Below are positions 53,807-63,248 of a stretch of 64,000 nt of DNA, piece after piece. Within the stretch, counting starts at the first letter, position 1. Every line of letters starts with the position of its first letter. This stretch comes from Micrococcus sp. 2A. Lineage in GTDB: Bacteria > Actinomycetota > Actinomycetes > Actinomycetales > Micrococcaceae. Under the pieces are notes generated by a model, which searched no databases, had not been told where the DNA came from, and saw nothing but the letters and a program-made list of their open reading frames with translations. The stretch spans positions 62,001 to 126,000 of the forward strand of contig NZ_CP154351.1 of assembly GCF_039519235.1 (NCBI RefSeq). Direction: 5' to 3'. The translations under genes and the position numbers were made by a program.

Positions 53807-55948
53807 GTGTCTCGACTGACTGACCTGCTCGCCCAGGCCCGCAAGACCGACCCACAGCTGGCCGCAGACCTGGAGGCTGAGTTCCGCCAGCTCACCCAGC
53901 GCAGCCAGTTCGGGCTCGTGTTTGAGCGCCATCAGCCCGAAGCTGTGGAGCTGCCCGGCCGACCCGTGCGCCGCGGAGACACCGTCCGGGTGCTGCCCCC
54001 GCGCGGAAGCCTCACCATCGGGGACACCCGACACTGGGTCGTCACCGACCTCGAACGCACCCCAGACGGCAAGCAAGCCCACCTGACCGAAGCAGACGTC
54101 GACCCCGAGGTCCGCGAGCCGGCCACCTCAACAGCAGCACTCGAGGACCTGGTGGTCGTCGCCCGCTTCGAGGACCCGATCTACCCGGGCCTAGTCGAGA
54201 CAGGCCGCGTCGAGAACGGTGGGGACAAACCGTTCCACACAGTCATCAACGCCGAGAACTTCCACGCCCTCGAAATGCTCACATACACCCACCGTCACAA
54301 GGTGGACTGCATCTACATCGACCCGCCTTACAACACCGGCGCCAAGGACTGGAAGTACAACAACGACTACGTCGAAGGCGACGACGACTACCGCCACTCC
54401 AAGTGGCTGTCCTTCATGGAGCGACGCCTCCTCATCGCCAAGGAACTGCTCAATCCTGAGGACTCCGTCCTGATCGTGACTATCGACGAGAAGGAGTACC
54501 TCCGACTCGGAATGCTCCTCGAACAGACGTTTCCCGAAGCGCAAATGACGATGGTGACCTCCTCCATCAACAATGCTGGCGCGTCTCGTGCAGGTACTTT
54601 CGGGCGCGCCGCAGAGTATCTCTACTTCCTTCGCTTTGGCGACGGGCGGGCTGTCCCTCTCCCGCTGTCCGATGAGTGGAATCCCGTCGGACGCAAGAGC
54701 AAGTACGACCTCCTCTGGAATCCGTTGATTCGCACTGGAACTGGGGTGCTTCGGAAGGACAGTCCCGGTCTTTTCTTCCCGCTGTTCGTTCGCCAGACAG
54801 ATGCTGGTCCCGTGTTCGATTCAGTCGGCGATGCCTTCCTAGGGGCGGACAGGGACACCGTTCATGTGCCGGAAGGGTGTGTTGCCATTTGGCCGATTCG
54901 CCAGAATGGCGATGAAGGGCGATGGCAGGTGAGCCCACCCGTCATGCGTGGCCTCATCGAGGCCGGACACGCTCGCCTGGGTAAATGGCGCTCCGACAGC
55001 ACGACCGTGTACTACTTGAAGCGCGGTGAGCGCCAGAAACTGACTGGCGGTCTGTTCGAGGTCACCGGCCATCGGAGTGACGGATCGGTCATAACCGAGG
55101 CCGGGGACTATGTCGCTACGTTCCTGCCGACGGACGTGTGGCGAATCAAGAGCCACGATGCGGGTCATCACGGCTCCAGCGTAATCCGCGCGCTTATTCC
55201 AGGGCATAAGTTCGATTTCCCGAAGTCTCTTTTCGCCGTTGAAGACACACTTCGATTCTTTGTCAAGAACAAGCCAGAGGCCACCATCCTCGATTTCTTC
55301 TCTGGGTCCGGGACTACGGCCCATGCCGTCATGCGCCTGAACAGGCAGGATGGGGGTCGTCGACAGTGCATCTCGGTCACTAACAACGAGGTCTCCGCCG
55401 ATGAGCAGAAGGGCCTGCGGAAGAAGGGGCTTCGTCCAGGGGACCCGGAGTGGGAGCAGTGGGGCATCTGCGACTACGTCACGAAGCCCCGCGTGACCGC
55501 TGCGATCACCGGTAGGACTCCGGCCGGGGACCCGATCAAGGGGAACTACAAGTTCACTGACGAGTTCCCCATGGCCGATGGCTTCGAGGAGAACGCGGCG
55601 TTCTTCACCCTGACCTATGAGGCGCCCCGGCAGGTGCGTCGCAACCGTGCCTTCGCCCGGGTCGCGCCGATGCTCTGGTTCAAGGCCGGCTCGCGCGGCC
55701 GGATTATCTCCAGCCTTCCGGAACGGGGCTGGGATGTGGCTCAGGCGTACGGGGTGCTCGAGGACATGGACCATGCGCCCGAGTTCTTGGCCGTCCTGGA
55801 GGCTGACCCCCAGGTGGGGGTGGCGTTCATCGTGACCGACTCCGAGGCGGCCTTCCAGTCCGTGGCCCGGCAGCTGCCTGAACACACCACGCCGGTGCGC
55901 CTGTACGAGTCCTACCTGCACAACTTCCAGATCAACCGGAGGGCCTGA
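53807..55948 (+). CDS. Site-specific DNA methyltransferase (type III Mod-like, beta class)
   Basis: 713 residues. IDPPYNTGAKDW (about 185) is the DPPY catalytic motif; FFSGSGTTAHAVMRLN (about 500) is the SAM-binding FxGxG. DPPY before FxGxG is the beta-class order. The middle (about 54,560-55,270) carries target recognition and has lower GC than the flanks. Methylates adenine or cytosine-N4 at an unknown site. GTG start; the helicase gene follows after 5 bases. Confidence 0.88.
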   Translation: MSRLTDLLAQARKTDPQLAADLEAEFRQLTQRSQFGLVFERHQPEAVELPGRPVRRGDTVRVLPPRGSLTIGDTRHWVVTDLERTPDGKQAHLTEADVDPEVREPATSTAALEDLVVVARFEDPIYPGLVETGRVENGGDKPFHTVINAENFHALEMLTYTHRHKVDCIYIDPPYNTGAKDWKYNNDYVEGDDDYRHSKWLSFMERRLLIAKELLNPEDSVLIVTIDEKEYLRLGMLLEQTFPEAQMTMVTSSINNAGASRAGTFGRAAEYLYFLRFGDGRAVPLPLSDEWNPVGRKSKYDLLWNPLIRTGTGVLRKDSPGLFFPLFVRQTDAGPVFDSVGDAFLGADRDTVHVPEGCVAIWPIRQNGDEGRWQVSPPVMRGLIEAGHARLGKWRSDSTTVYYLKRGERQKLTGGLFEVTGHRSDGSVITEAGDYVATFLPTDVWRIKSHDAGHHGSSVIRALIPGHKFDFPKSLFAVEDTLRFFVKNKPEATILDFFSGSGTTAHAVMRLNRQDGGRRQCISVTNNEVSADEQKGLRKKGLRPGDPEWEQWGICDYVTKPRVTAAITGRTPAGDPIKGNYKFTDEFPMADGFEENAAFFTLTYEAPRQVRRNRAFARVAPMLWFKAGSRGRIISSLPERGWDVAQAYGVLEDMDHAPEFLAVLEADPQVGVAFIVTDSEAAFQSVARQLPEHTTPVRLYESYLHNFQINRRA

Positions 55949-55953
55949 CCCCC

Positions 55954-58539
55954 ATGCGTTACACCCTCAAGGACTACCAGGCCCAGGCTGTCGAGCAGGT
56001 CCTGAACCGGCTGCATCGGGCCAGGAAGAACTACCAGGACGACGGCGTCCTGTCCCAGTTCTCCCTGGCCGCGGCCACCGGAGCCGGCAAGACGGTGATG
56101 GCCGCGGCCATCATCGAGGCCCTGTTCTTCGGTTCCGACCAGTACACCGAGGACATCGCCCCCGATCCTGGGGCCACCGTGCTCTGGTTCTCCGACGACC
56201 CGGACCTGAACGATCAGTCCCGCGCCCGGATCCATGCCGCCTCCTCCGAGCTCGACGGTCGGCTGCGCACCGTGGAGAACTCCTTCGCCGAGACCACCTT
56301 CGCTCCCGGCCAGGTGTACTTCCTCAACGCCCAGAAGCTGCGCGAAGGAGCCCGCCTGGTGCGCGGGGCCCAGGACCCCGCCAACGCTGCCACCCCGGTG
56401 ATGGCCGCCCCCGACATGGCCCAGCGGACCATCTACGACGTCATCGCCAACACCGTGGCCACCCCCGGACGAACCCTGTACTTCATCCTGGACGAGGCCC
56501 ACCGGGGCATGAAGACCACCAAGAAGAACGACCAGGAACGGGCCACCATCGTCCAGCGCCTGATCAACGGCACCGCCCTGGCCCCGGCTATGCCGATCGT
56601 GCTCGGGATCTCCGCCACCGTGGAACGCTTCACCCAGGCCATGGCCCATGCCACCGACCGGGACGCGCTCTCCCCCGTGCAGGTCGACCCCGCGCTCGTG
56701 CAGGCCTCTGGGCTGCTCAAGGACGATGTGGTCCTCACCATCCCCGAGGAAGCCGGCGCCTTCGACACCACGCTGCTGCGCGAGGCCGTGGCCCGCACGA
56801 AGGCTTCCACCAGGGCCTGGGCCGCCTACGCCGCCGAGCAGGGCGAGGCGGACCCGGTGGTGCCGCTACTGGTCGTGCAGGTCGCCGACAAGCCCAGCGA
56901 CGAGCACCTCTCACGGATCCTGGATGTCATCCACCAGGAGTGGCCCCAGCTGCGACCCCAGGACATCAACCACGTCTTCGGCACCCACACCGACCGGCAC
57001 CTGCCCGGCCAGATCGTCAACTACATCGCCCCGCAACGGGTGCAGGAAGCCACGCACATCCGGGTGCTGCTGGCCATGGAGGCGATCTCCACCGGCTGGG
57101 ACTGTCCCAGGGCGGAGGTGCTGATGTCCTTCCGCACCTACAAGGACGCCACCTACGTCCACCAGCTGCTGGGCCGGATGGTGCGCACCCCCCTGGCCCG
57201 ACGCATCCCGGGCAACGAGGTGCTCAACTCCATCGACTGCTTCCTGCCCCACTTCGACAAGACCACCTCCACCGCCATCGCCCAGACCTTGATGCGCGGA
57301 CAGTCCGACATGGACGACACCACTTCCGACCCCGGCAAGCAGGCCGCCCGGCGGGTGCTGTTCGACCCGGTCACCCTGACACCGAACCCGGCGGTGGCAG
57401 AAGAGGTGTGGGCGGTGTTCGACGCCCTGCCCTCGATGAACATCCCCCAGGGCGCCACCAAACCGCTCAAGCGCCTGGACATCCTGGCCAACGCTCTCTC
57501 CCACGACGGGCTGCTGCCCGGGGCGGTCAAGACCGCCAAACAGTCGATGTGCAAGCTCCTGGACGGATGCAGGGTCCAGTATTCCGAGCAGATCGCCGCG
57601 GCCCGCCAGGATGTGCTCACCCTGACGGCCCAGCGGCTGACCGGCCGGCTGGGCACCGCAAAGCTGAGCACCACCAGCCTGGAGCTGCTGGCCGATGACC
57701 GGGCCATCGAGGAGGCCGCCGCCGCGGCGGCCCGCACCCTCACCGGCTGGATCGCCGGGGCCTACATCGATCACATCGTCCCCGAGGACGAAGAGGAGCT
57801 GGACCTGCGCGAGGGGGACATCATCATCGCCTCCCTGGCCCGCACCCCCGAGGTCCTCGCCGACCTGGAGGCCAAGGCCGACAAGCTCGTGCAGGACTGG
57901 CTGAGCCAGTACCGGGTGCAGATCAACGGTCTGTCCGATGAGCGCCAGGCGGTGTACGACCGGGTGCGGGAGATGGCCCGTCAACCTGAACGCGTGGACC
58001 TGGCCCGCCCGAAGCTGACCCAGACCGACCAGCAGGAGCGCCTCCCTGATGGCAGCGAGCGTCCTCTGCCGAGACGCACCCTGCATTTGATGGTCGCCGA
58101 GGACGGCACCATGCCTGTGGACTTGAACACCTGGGAGCGGCAGGTACTGGACTCCGAGGCAGCCCAGCCCTCCTTCCGGGGCTGGTACCGCAACCCCTCC
58201 CGGGCCTCCAAGCAGTCGTTGGCGATCCCGTTCCAGGACGGCACCGGCCAGTGGCAGGCGCTGCGACCGGACTTCCTCTTCTTCCATACCAACCAGGACG
58301 GCACGATCCGCGCGGACATCGTGGACCCCCACGGCACGCACCTGGCTGACGCCTTACCCAAGCTGCGGGGCCTGGCCGACTACGCCCAGGCCCACGGGGA
58401 CGCCTTCGGCCGGATCGAGGCCGTCGCGCAGATCGAGGGGCAGCTGCGGGTGCTGGACTTGAAGAACGACGTCGTCCGGGCCGGCGTCCACGCAGCCCAA
58501 GACGCCCAATCCCTGTACAAGGCCGCGCCCGCGTACTGA
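55954..58539 (+). CDS. Restriction helicase-nuclease (type III Res-like)
   Basis: 861 residues. SF2 helicase: SLAAATGAGKTVMAAAII (Walker A), FILDEAHRG (DEAH), LGISATVER, and motif VI QLLGRMVRTPLARR. The C-terminal part (about 755-815) has DFLFF...ADIVDPHGTHLADALPKLRGLADYA, like a PD-(D/E)xK nuclease but with IVDPHG in place of the usual D/ExK. Works with Mod for restriction. Confidence 0.85.
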   Translation: MRYTLKDYQAQAVEQVLNRLHRARKNYQDDGVLSQFSLAAATGAGKTVMAAAIIEALFFGSDQYTEDIAPDPGATVLWFSDDPDLNDQSRARIHAASSELDGRLRTVENSFAETTFAPGQVYFLNAQKLREGARLVRGAQDPANAATPVMAAPDMAQRTIYDVIANTVATPGRTLYFILDEAHRGMKTTKKNDQERATIVQRLINGTALAPAMPIVLGISATVERFTQAMAHATDRDALSPVQVDPALVQASGLLKDDVVLTIPEEAGAFDTTLLREAVARTKASTRAWAAYAAEQGEADPVVPLLVVQVADKPSDEHLSRILDVIHQEWPQLRPQDINHVFGTHTDRHLPGQIVNYIAPQRVQEATHIRVLLAMEAISTGWDCPRAEVLMSFRTYKDATYVHQLLGRMVRTPLARRIPGNEVLNSIDCFLPHFDKTTSTAIAQTLMRGQSDMDDTTSDPGKQAARRVLFDPVTLTPNPAVAEEVWAVFDALPSMNIPQGATKPLKRLDILANALSHDGLLPGAVKTAKQSMCKLLDGCRVQYSEQIAAARQDVLTLTAQRLTGRLGTAKLSTTSLELLADDRAIEEAAAAAARTLTGWIAGAYIDHIVPEDEEELDLREGDIIIASLARTPEVLADLEAKADKLVQDWLSQYRVQINGLSDERQAVYDRVREMARQPERVDLARPKLTQTDQQERLPDGSERPLPRRTLHLMVAEDGTMPVDLNTWERQVLDSEAAQPSFRGWYRNPSRASKQSLAIPFQDGTGQWQALRPDFLFFHTNQDGTIRADIVDPHGTHLADALPKLRGLADYAQAHGDAFGRIEAVAQIEGQLRVLDLKNDVVRAGVHAAQDAQSLYKAAPAY

Positions 58540-58578
58540 AGCAGAAACTCAAGGGACGCCGACGGCCGAGGATGGGGT

Positions 58579-58735
58579 TCAGTCTGAGGCTTGCCGGCGC
58601 AACGAGGTGTACAGGGTCTGCCGGCTCACCCCGAATGTGCGCGCCACTTCGGCCTTCGGGATCCCCATCTCGATCATCACGCGCGCGTGCTCCACGTCCT
58701 GATCAGACATCTTCGGGGCCTGCACGTACTTGCCG
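58579..58735 (-). pseudogene. Serine-recombinase C-terminal fragment
   Basis: Minus-strand reading KYVQAPKMSDQDVEHARVMI then EMGIPKAEVARTFGVSRQTL and stop at 58579 matches the end of the intact resolvase at 62670 almost residue for residue. The catalytic N-terminus is missing; at about 58735 the sequence switches into an IS3 orfA. Confidence 0.8.
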
Positions 58736-59018
58736 CGAGCAAGGCCGAGCGCAGGATCGCGTTCGCCCGCCGCAACTCACGGTTCTCCTTCTCCAGCTCG
58801 GCCACCCGGGAGGCTTCGCTGGAGGTGATCCTGGGGCGGTGGCCACCGTCGATCTCGGTTTGGCGGACCCAGTTGCGCAGCGTCTCAGGGTTGATCCCGA
58901 GCTGTTCTCCTACGCCGCGGAATGCTCCGGTCCTCGTGGCGGGGTCTTGACGGGCTTCCAGCGTCATCCGCGTGGCGCGTTCGCGGAGCTCGTCGGGGTA
59001 CTTCCGTGGTGCGGGCAT
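58735..59018 (-). pseudogene. IS3-type orfA fragment, fused to the resolvase tail
   Basis: MPAPRKYPDELRERATRMTL, a central GVGEQLGINPETLRNWVRQT (helix-turn-helix) and the leucine zipper RVAELEKENRELRRANAILR are orfA features. The 3' end and orfB are absent; the frame passes directly into resolvase DNA. A different IS from the intact one at 61156. Confidence 0.8.
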
Positions 59019-59164
59019 GCTCTGCATCCTTCCGTTGGATCAGAGCCTCCACCAAACCCGGGGCGATTCAGAGCGGAAGGCCGTGTTGGCCGAGGAGGGT
59101 GGCAGTCTGATGGGTGCCCAGCGGGCCTTTCTGCATCCTCATTAGCGGCCGACCCCTCTCCTGC

Positions 59165-60406
59165 TCACAACGACACGTGGACTCGGCGGTTGGCAAAGTC
59201 CGCTGTGACCACAGTGCCGCTGCCGGCAGTGTCGTCATGGACGCGTCTGTCCACTGCGGGGCGAGACGCCTCGTGCTTCATTTGCCGAGACCAACCGCAC
59301 TCGAAGTTGGGTAGAAAGTCCCTGTAGATCTCGTTGCCCAGAGTGGCGGGCAGGTCGCGGTAGAAAGCAGCCAAGTTTGGGGGGACCCCGTAGCCGACTT
59401 CGATAGCGTTTGCGATCAGCAGCGGACGCTCGATCGACCGGTCGGCCGAGCCGGGTTCGTCTTGTCGCCAACGCTTCTTGCTGCCTTGGTTCCTACCGTT
59501 AGAGAGCTGCTTGAACAAGCTCGTCTTCTTCGCATCGGAGATCAGCCCAATCGCAGCCCCTCGCATCACCAGCGCGGCGATGGAGATCCCCCACTTCCGC
59601 TTCAACGGCAGCAGATTCAGGATCGTGGCGTGCCCGGGCCACTCGACGGCCAGCGACGCGGTCGGAACCAGCAACTCACCAGCAAACTCGGTCGCTTCCT
59701 TCTCCTTTTCAGGGCCGCCTCCGTAGCGGTGCATCACCAAGTGGCCGAGTTCGTGCGCGAAGGAGAATCGGGTCCGCTCCCAAGAGGAGTGCTCGCGACA
59801 CAACACCACCGGAACGCTGGGTCGGTTTTCGAGATTTGCCCAGTCCGAGGACGCATCGTGGTTCTTCAGATGAAGATCCTCGTCAAAACCGCAGGTCCCG
59901 ACGTAGACCCCGAGGGCTTCCGCTGCCCGGATCAGATGAGGGATCGGCGCGGACGGACTAAAGCCCATCTGCTCGCGCAACAGTGCTGCCGCGGCGGCGG
60001 GTTCGCGGTGGGTCGGAAGGTGGGACGGCATTAAGTTCACGGTACGGTCCAGAGTCGCGACCATCTCGGCCAATCCCTGCCACCAGACCTTGACCGCTTC
60101 CTCTGAGCGCTTCGTCATCCTGGAATTAGCCCGGAAGTGCGGCTGCGCATTCGAGGCAAAGGCGCGGGGCTCCTCCTGGAACCAAGATCGGGGAAACCCC
60201 AACGAGAATGCGAGATTCTCGAGGAGCGCTGGCTCCACGATGCAGGTATCCGATCTCTCCCAGCGGGACAGGGTGGCGGAACTAATACCCAGCTTCTCGG
60301 CGAGGTCCTTGGCGGCCATATGCCGCATTGCCCGGGCCGAACGCAGACGAGCGCCGAAAATCAGCGGCTCAGAAGCCGCCGGCGTTCTCGCCTCCGTGCT
60401 GCACAT
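59165..60406 (-). CDS. XRE-ImmA/IrrE-type metallopeptidase regulator
   Basis: 413 residues from ATG 60406 (TTG 60430 and ATG 60424 are in frame). N-terminal XRE domain (GARLRSARAMRHMAAKDLAEKLGISSATLSRWERSD), middle linker, then zinc motif FAHELGHLVMHRYG (HExxH) and EKEKEATEFAGELLVP (third ligand). Such proteins cleave repressors or act as antitoxins. The start overlaps the previous gene by about 38 bases; they are coupled. Confidence 0.85.
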   Translation of the reverse strand: MCSTEARTPAASEPLIFGARLRSARAMRHMAAKDLAEKLGISSATLSRWERSDTCIVEPALLENLAFSLGFPRSWFQEEPRAFASNAQPHFRANSRMTKRSEEAVKVWWQGLAEMVATLDRTVNLMPSHLPTHREPAAAAALLREQMGFSPSAPIPHLIRAAEALGVYVGTCGFDEDLHLKNHDASSDWANLENRPSVPVVLCREHSSWERTRFSFAHELGHLVMHRYGGGPEKEKEATEFAGELLVPTASLAVEWPGHATILNLLPLKRKWGISIAALVMRGAAIGLISDAKKTSLFKQLSNGRNQGSKKRWRQDEPGSADRSIERPLLIANAIEVGYGVPPNLAAFYRDLPATLGNEIYRDFLPNFECGWSRQMKHEASRPAVDRRVHDDTAGSGTVVTADFANRRVHVSL

Positions 60407-61106
60407 CGCCTGTTTCCCCTTCATCTGCAAAAGTCTCTGCGTTCTCTGCTATCGGCTGCTCCGGGCGCCGGGCCATCTGATTGCGGAAGAAGGATTCATC
60501 CTCGCGAGGCAAAGGTGCCACGACGGCGGAGCCAGCGTTGAATACTAACACCTCGTCCAGGATATTGGGGCCCCGGTAGACCCAAGTTCTTTGCTTGTTT
60601 GAGGCCAGCGCCAAGGTAACGGCCACAAGATCGCGTTGCGGCGCGTGCATCATCAAGTAAAGGCGCGTGTCGTCTCCGAACTCGTCGCCGTCCATATCCA
60701 ACGCCTCCTGGCGAAAAACCCCGGACGCGGGAATATCAGGACTATTCTTTGGTCGAGTGACCAGTCGGATGTTGTACTCGCAACCCACGACGCGGAACCA
60801 GAAGAGGTCGCCTTGGGTGCTGTAGTCGACCCTGATCCCGTGGTCGGCAAGCCGTCGTGCGGTGTCTGGGTTGCGGAGCGGGTGACACATGTCCTTCAGC
60901 TGGGTGCGCACGACCCACTTCTCCGCACGCGAGGGCGGGAAACGCCGGAGCGCGATTTGGGCCTCCTCGAAGGCGATGTGGAGGACGCCGGCCAGATACT
61001 GCAGGGCGGCCTTGGCGTCGTCGCTGAACTCACTCGGCCGCATCGGAGAAACCGGGACCCCCAGGTGACATGAACTCATGTCTGAAATTTTCACACAGAT
61101 TTTCAT
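60369..61106 (-). CDS. Unknown partner gene of the XRE-ImmA protein
   Basis: 245 residues from ATG 61106 (ATG 61079 and 61043 are alternatives). No domain recognised. Notable stretches: ALQYLAGVLHIAFEEAQIAL, RRLADHGIRVDYSTQGDLFWFRV and LYLMMHAPQRDLVAVTLALA. The acidic C-terminus overlaps the ImmA gene start. Two-gene layout of this kind is common in toxin-antitoxin and defence loci. Confidence 0.6.
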   Translation of the reverse strand: MKICVKISDMSSCHLGVPVSPMRPSEFSDDAKAALQYLAGVLHIAFEEAQIALRRFPPSRAEKWVVRTQLKDMCHPLRNPDTARRLADHGIRVDYSTQGDLFWFRVVGCEYNIRLVTRPKNSPDIPASGVFRQEALDMDGDEFGDDTRLYLMMHAPQRDLVAVTLALASNKQRTWVYRGPNILDEVLVFNAGSAVVAPLPREDESFFRNQMARRPEQPIAENAETFADEGETGDVQHGGENAGGF

Positions 61107-61191
61107 GTAGCACAACCGGCCCTCCACCCAGCCATGTTGGGCTAGTCACCTCGGCTGACCTGACCTATGGCCTGGTTTCCACTCTCGATCA

Positions 61192-62106
61192 CTAGCTTCC
61201 GGTGGTTGCGAGTGCCTGCGGGGTGCGGGCGAGGTCGTAGTCGTTCGGTGTCGCGTACTCGAGTGAGGAGTGTCGGCGGTGGCGGTTGTAGAACACCTCG
61301 ATGTACTCGAAGATCGCGTTCGCGAGTTCGATCCGGGTCTTCCACTTCTTCCGGTTCAGTAGCTCGATCTGCATGCTCGACCAGAACGATTCCATCATCG
61401 CATTGTCCAGGCCGTCTCCCACGGTCCCGAACGAGGGCAGCAGGCCCGCGGAGCGGATCTTCTGCGTGAAGACCCAGGAGGTGAACTGGACTCCGTGGTC
61501 TGCGTGCACGATCCCTCCAGGATCTGGCTGGCGTGCTCGAATGGCCATGTCCAGGGCGTTGACGACCAGGGTGGAGTCCTGCTTGGAGTCGATGGCCCAG
61601 CCAATGATCTTGCGGCTGCAAGCGTCCAGGACCGCGGCGCAGTAGACCTTGCCTTCGCGGGTGGGATGCTCGGTGATGTCGGTGACCCACAGTTCGTTGA
61701 GTTCGAGGCGATGGAATTTCCGGTTCACCAGGTCGTCTGCGGTGGCGACTCCCTTGAGGCGCTTGATGCGGGCCGGCCCAGGGAGTCCTCCGATCCCCGC
61801 GCGGGTCATGAGGACCCAGACGAGTCGGCTCGAGCAGGGAATGTTCATGCCCATGGTGAGCTCTGCGTGGATCCGGCGGTAGCCGTAGGTGCCACGAGAG
61901 GCGATGTGGATCTCGCGGATCAGTCCAGTCAGCCAGCGTCGGCGGAGCTCGGTGGCGCTGGTGGGACGCTTCCGGTAGCGGTAGTAGCCCTGGCGAGAGA
62001 CGCCCAGAAGGCGGCAGCAGGTGTGCACTGGAGCTCCGGCGTCGACGAGTCTGTCGATCACCGGGTGCGCCCTTTTGGGTCCACTCCTCCCTCCTCGTCG
62101 AGCCAT
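61192..62106 (-). CDS. IS3-family transposase OrfB (DDE)
   Basis: 304 residues. DDE triad in ELWVTDITEH, IVHADHGVQFTS and MMESFWSSMQIELL (Asp, Asp, Glu with the 35-residue spacing). N-terminal GVSRQGYYRYR. Starts within orfA; produced as OrfAB by -1 slippage at CCCAAAAGG (62071-62079, minus strand). Intact. Confidence 0.92.
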   Translation of the reverse strand: MARRGGRSGPKRAHPVIDRLVDAGAPVHTCCRLLGVSRQGYYRYRKRPTSATELRRRWLTGLIREIHIASRGTYGYRRIHAELTMGMNIPCSSRLVWVLMTRAGIGGLPGPARIKRLKGVATADDLVNRKFHRLELNELWVTDITEHPTREGKVYCAAVLDACSRKIIGWAIDSKQDSTLVVNALDMAIRARQPDPGGIVHADHGVQFTSWVFTQKIRSAGLLPSFGTVGDGLDNAMMESFWSSMQIELLNRKKWKTRIELANAIFEYIEVFYNRHRRHSSLEYATPNDYDLARTPQALATTGS

Positions 62107-62357
62107 GTCGCAGCGCGGCGGAGGATCGCGATCTCCTGCTCGAGCTGCCGGACGCGACCGCGAGCCGCGCGGAGTTCGGCAGACTCGCGACTGCTGAGTC
62201 CAGACCGGCGGCCGTGGTCGATGTCGTCCTGTCGGAGCCAGGTGTGGAGGGTGACCTCGTGGATACCGAGGGCCTGCGCGGTCTGCTTGACCTGTCGGCC
62301 TTCGCGGACCAGAGCGATGGCCCGGGCACGGAACTCTGGAGGGTACGGGCGGGGCAT
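62058..62357 (-). CDS. IS3-family transposase OrfA
   Basis: 99 residues. Helix-turn-helix at FRARAIALVREGRQVKQTAQ, ALGIHEVTLHTWLRQD, then leucine zipper RGRVRQLEQEIAILRRAATWL. Overlaps orfB by 49 bases. Intact and in normal IS3 order. Confidence 0.9.
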   Translation of the reverse strand: MPRPYPPEFRARAIALVREGRQVKQTAQALGIHEVTLHTWLRQDDIDHGRRSGLSSRESAELRAARGRVRQLEQEIAILRRAATWLDEEGGVDPKGRTR

Positions 62358-62428
62358 GGGATGAGCCTTCCATGAAGACCATCGGCTAGCGACGTCAACT
62401 GGAAACCGACCCATAGGTCAGGTCAGGC

Positions 62429-62669
62429 TGACACCCATTCCCGCATCAGTCTCGCTCCGTCCTGCCCCTTCCGAACACCCAGTGAGCGCCTTCTGCATCG
62501 CTACAGCCGCCAGGCCTGGCCCCGGGCGGCGTCGGCGAACGTGGAGACCCCACACCGTTGCAGGCTCCTAAGATGCCGGCGACAGTGAGAGGCGGATTGC
62601 AGGTGGCCGCCGCCTGCACCTGGTATGAGTTACGAAACGAAAAACTCGCAACCCTCCTGGCGGCCAAGC
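62429..62669. other. Gap right of the IS
   Basis: About 241 bases with no convincing gene or signal. Confidence 0.5.
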
Positions 62670-63248
62670 TCACCCCTCCGCCCCAGCACTACGAGACAGC
62701 GAGGTGTACAGCGTCTGCCGGCTTACCCCGAATGTGCGCGCCACCTCGGCCTTCGGAATCCCCATGTCGATCATCACGCGCGCCTGCTCCACGTCGGTGT
62801 CCGAGAGCTTCGGGGCCTGCACGTACTTACCGCGGGCCTTGGCCAACGCGATGCCCTCAGCCTGGCGCTCCTTAATCCTTCGACGCTCGAACTCAGCGAA
62901 CGCTGCCAGGACGCCCAGCATCAGCCCATCCACCGGGGAGGTGCCGGACTTGTCCACGGTGATCCGCTCGGACATGAACTGCACCGCGCACCCCTTGTCG
63001 GTCAGCTCGTCCACGATCGCGTACAGGTCCCGGGTATCCCGGCCCAGCCGGTCCATGGAGGCGACCTTCACCAGGTCCCCCTCCCGCACGTACCGCATCA
63101 GCTCCGCCAATCCGGTGCGCTTGGCGCGGGAGCTGCCGGAGATCTTGTCTTCGAAGATCCGGTCGCACTCCCCCACCGCTTCGAGTTGGCGGTCCAGGTT
63201 CTGCTCCGCCGAGCTGACCCGCACATAGGCCACCGTCTGTCCAACCAC
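62670..63248 (-). CDS. Serine recombinase (resolvase/invertase)
   Basis: 192 residues. Catalytic Ser in AYVRVSSAEQNLDRQL; SMDRLGRDTRDLY carries the conserved Arg; E-helix LGVLAAFAEFERRRIKERQAEGI; C-terminal helix-turn-helix AEVARTFGVSRQTLYTSL. Resolves cointegrates or inverts segments. GTG start at 63248. Its 3' third is duplicated at 58579. Confidence 0.92.
   Translation of the reverse strand: MVGQTVAYVRVSSAEQNLDRQLEAVGECDRIFEDKISGSSRAKRTGLAELMRYVREGDLVKVASMDRLGRDTRDLYAIVDELTDKGCAVQFMSERITVDKSGTSPVDGLMLGVLAAFAEFERRRIKERQAEGIALAKARGKYVQAPKLSDTDVEQARVMIDMGIPKAEVARTFGVSRQTLYTSLSRSAGAEG

Larger units (their letters stand above)
61156..62425 (-). mobile_element. Complete IS3-family insertion sequence
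   Basis: 1270 bases. Inverted ends start TGACCTGACCTATGG and match at 23 of 26 bases (61156-61181 and 62400-62425), TG at each end. The 3-base direct repeat GGC flanks it (61153-61155 and 62426-62428), so it inserted by transposition at this site. It carries overlapping orfA and orfB. Confidence 0.9.
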
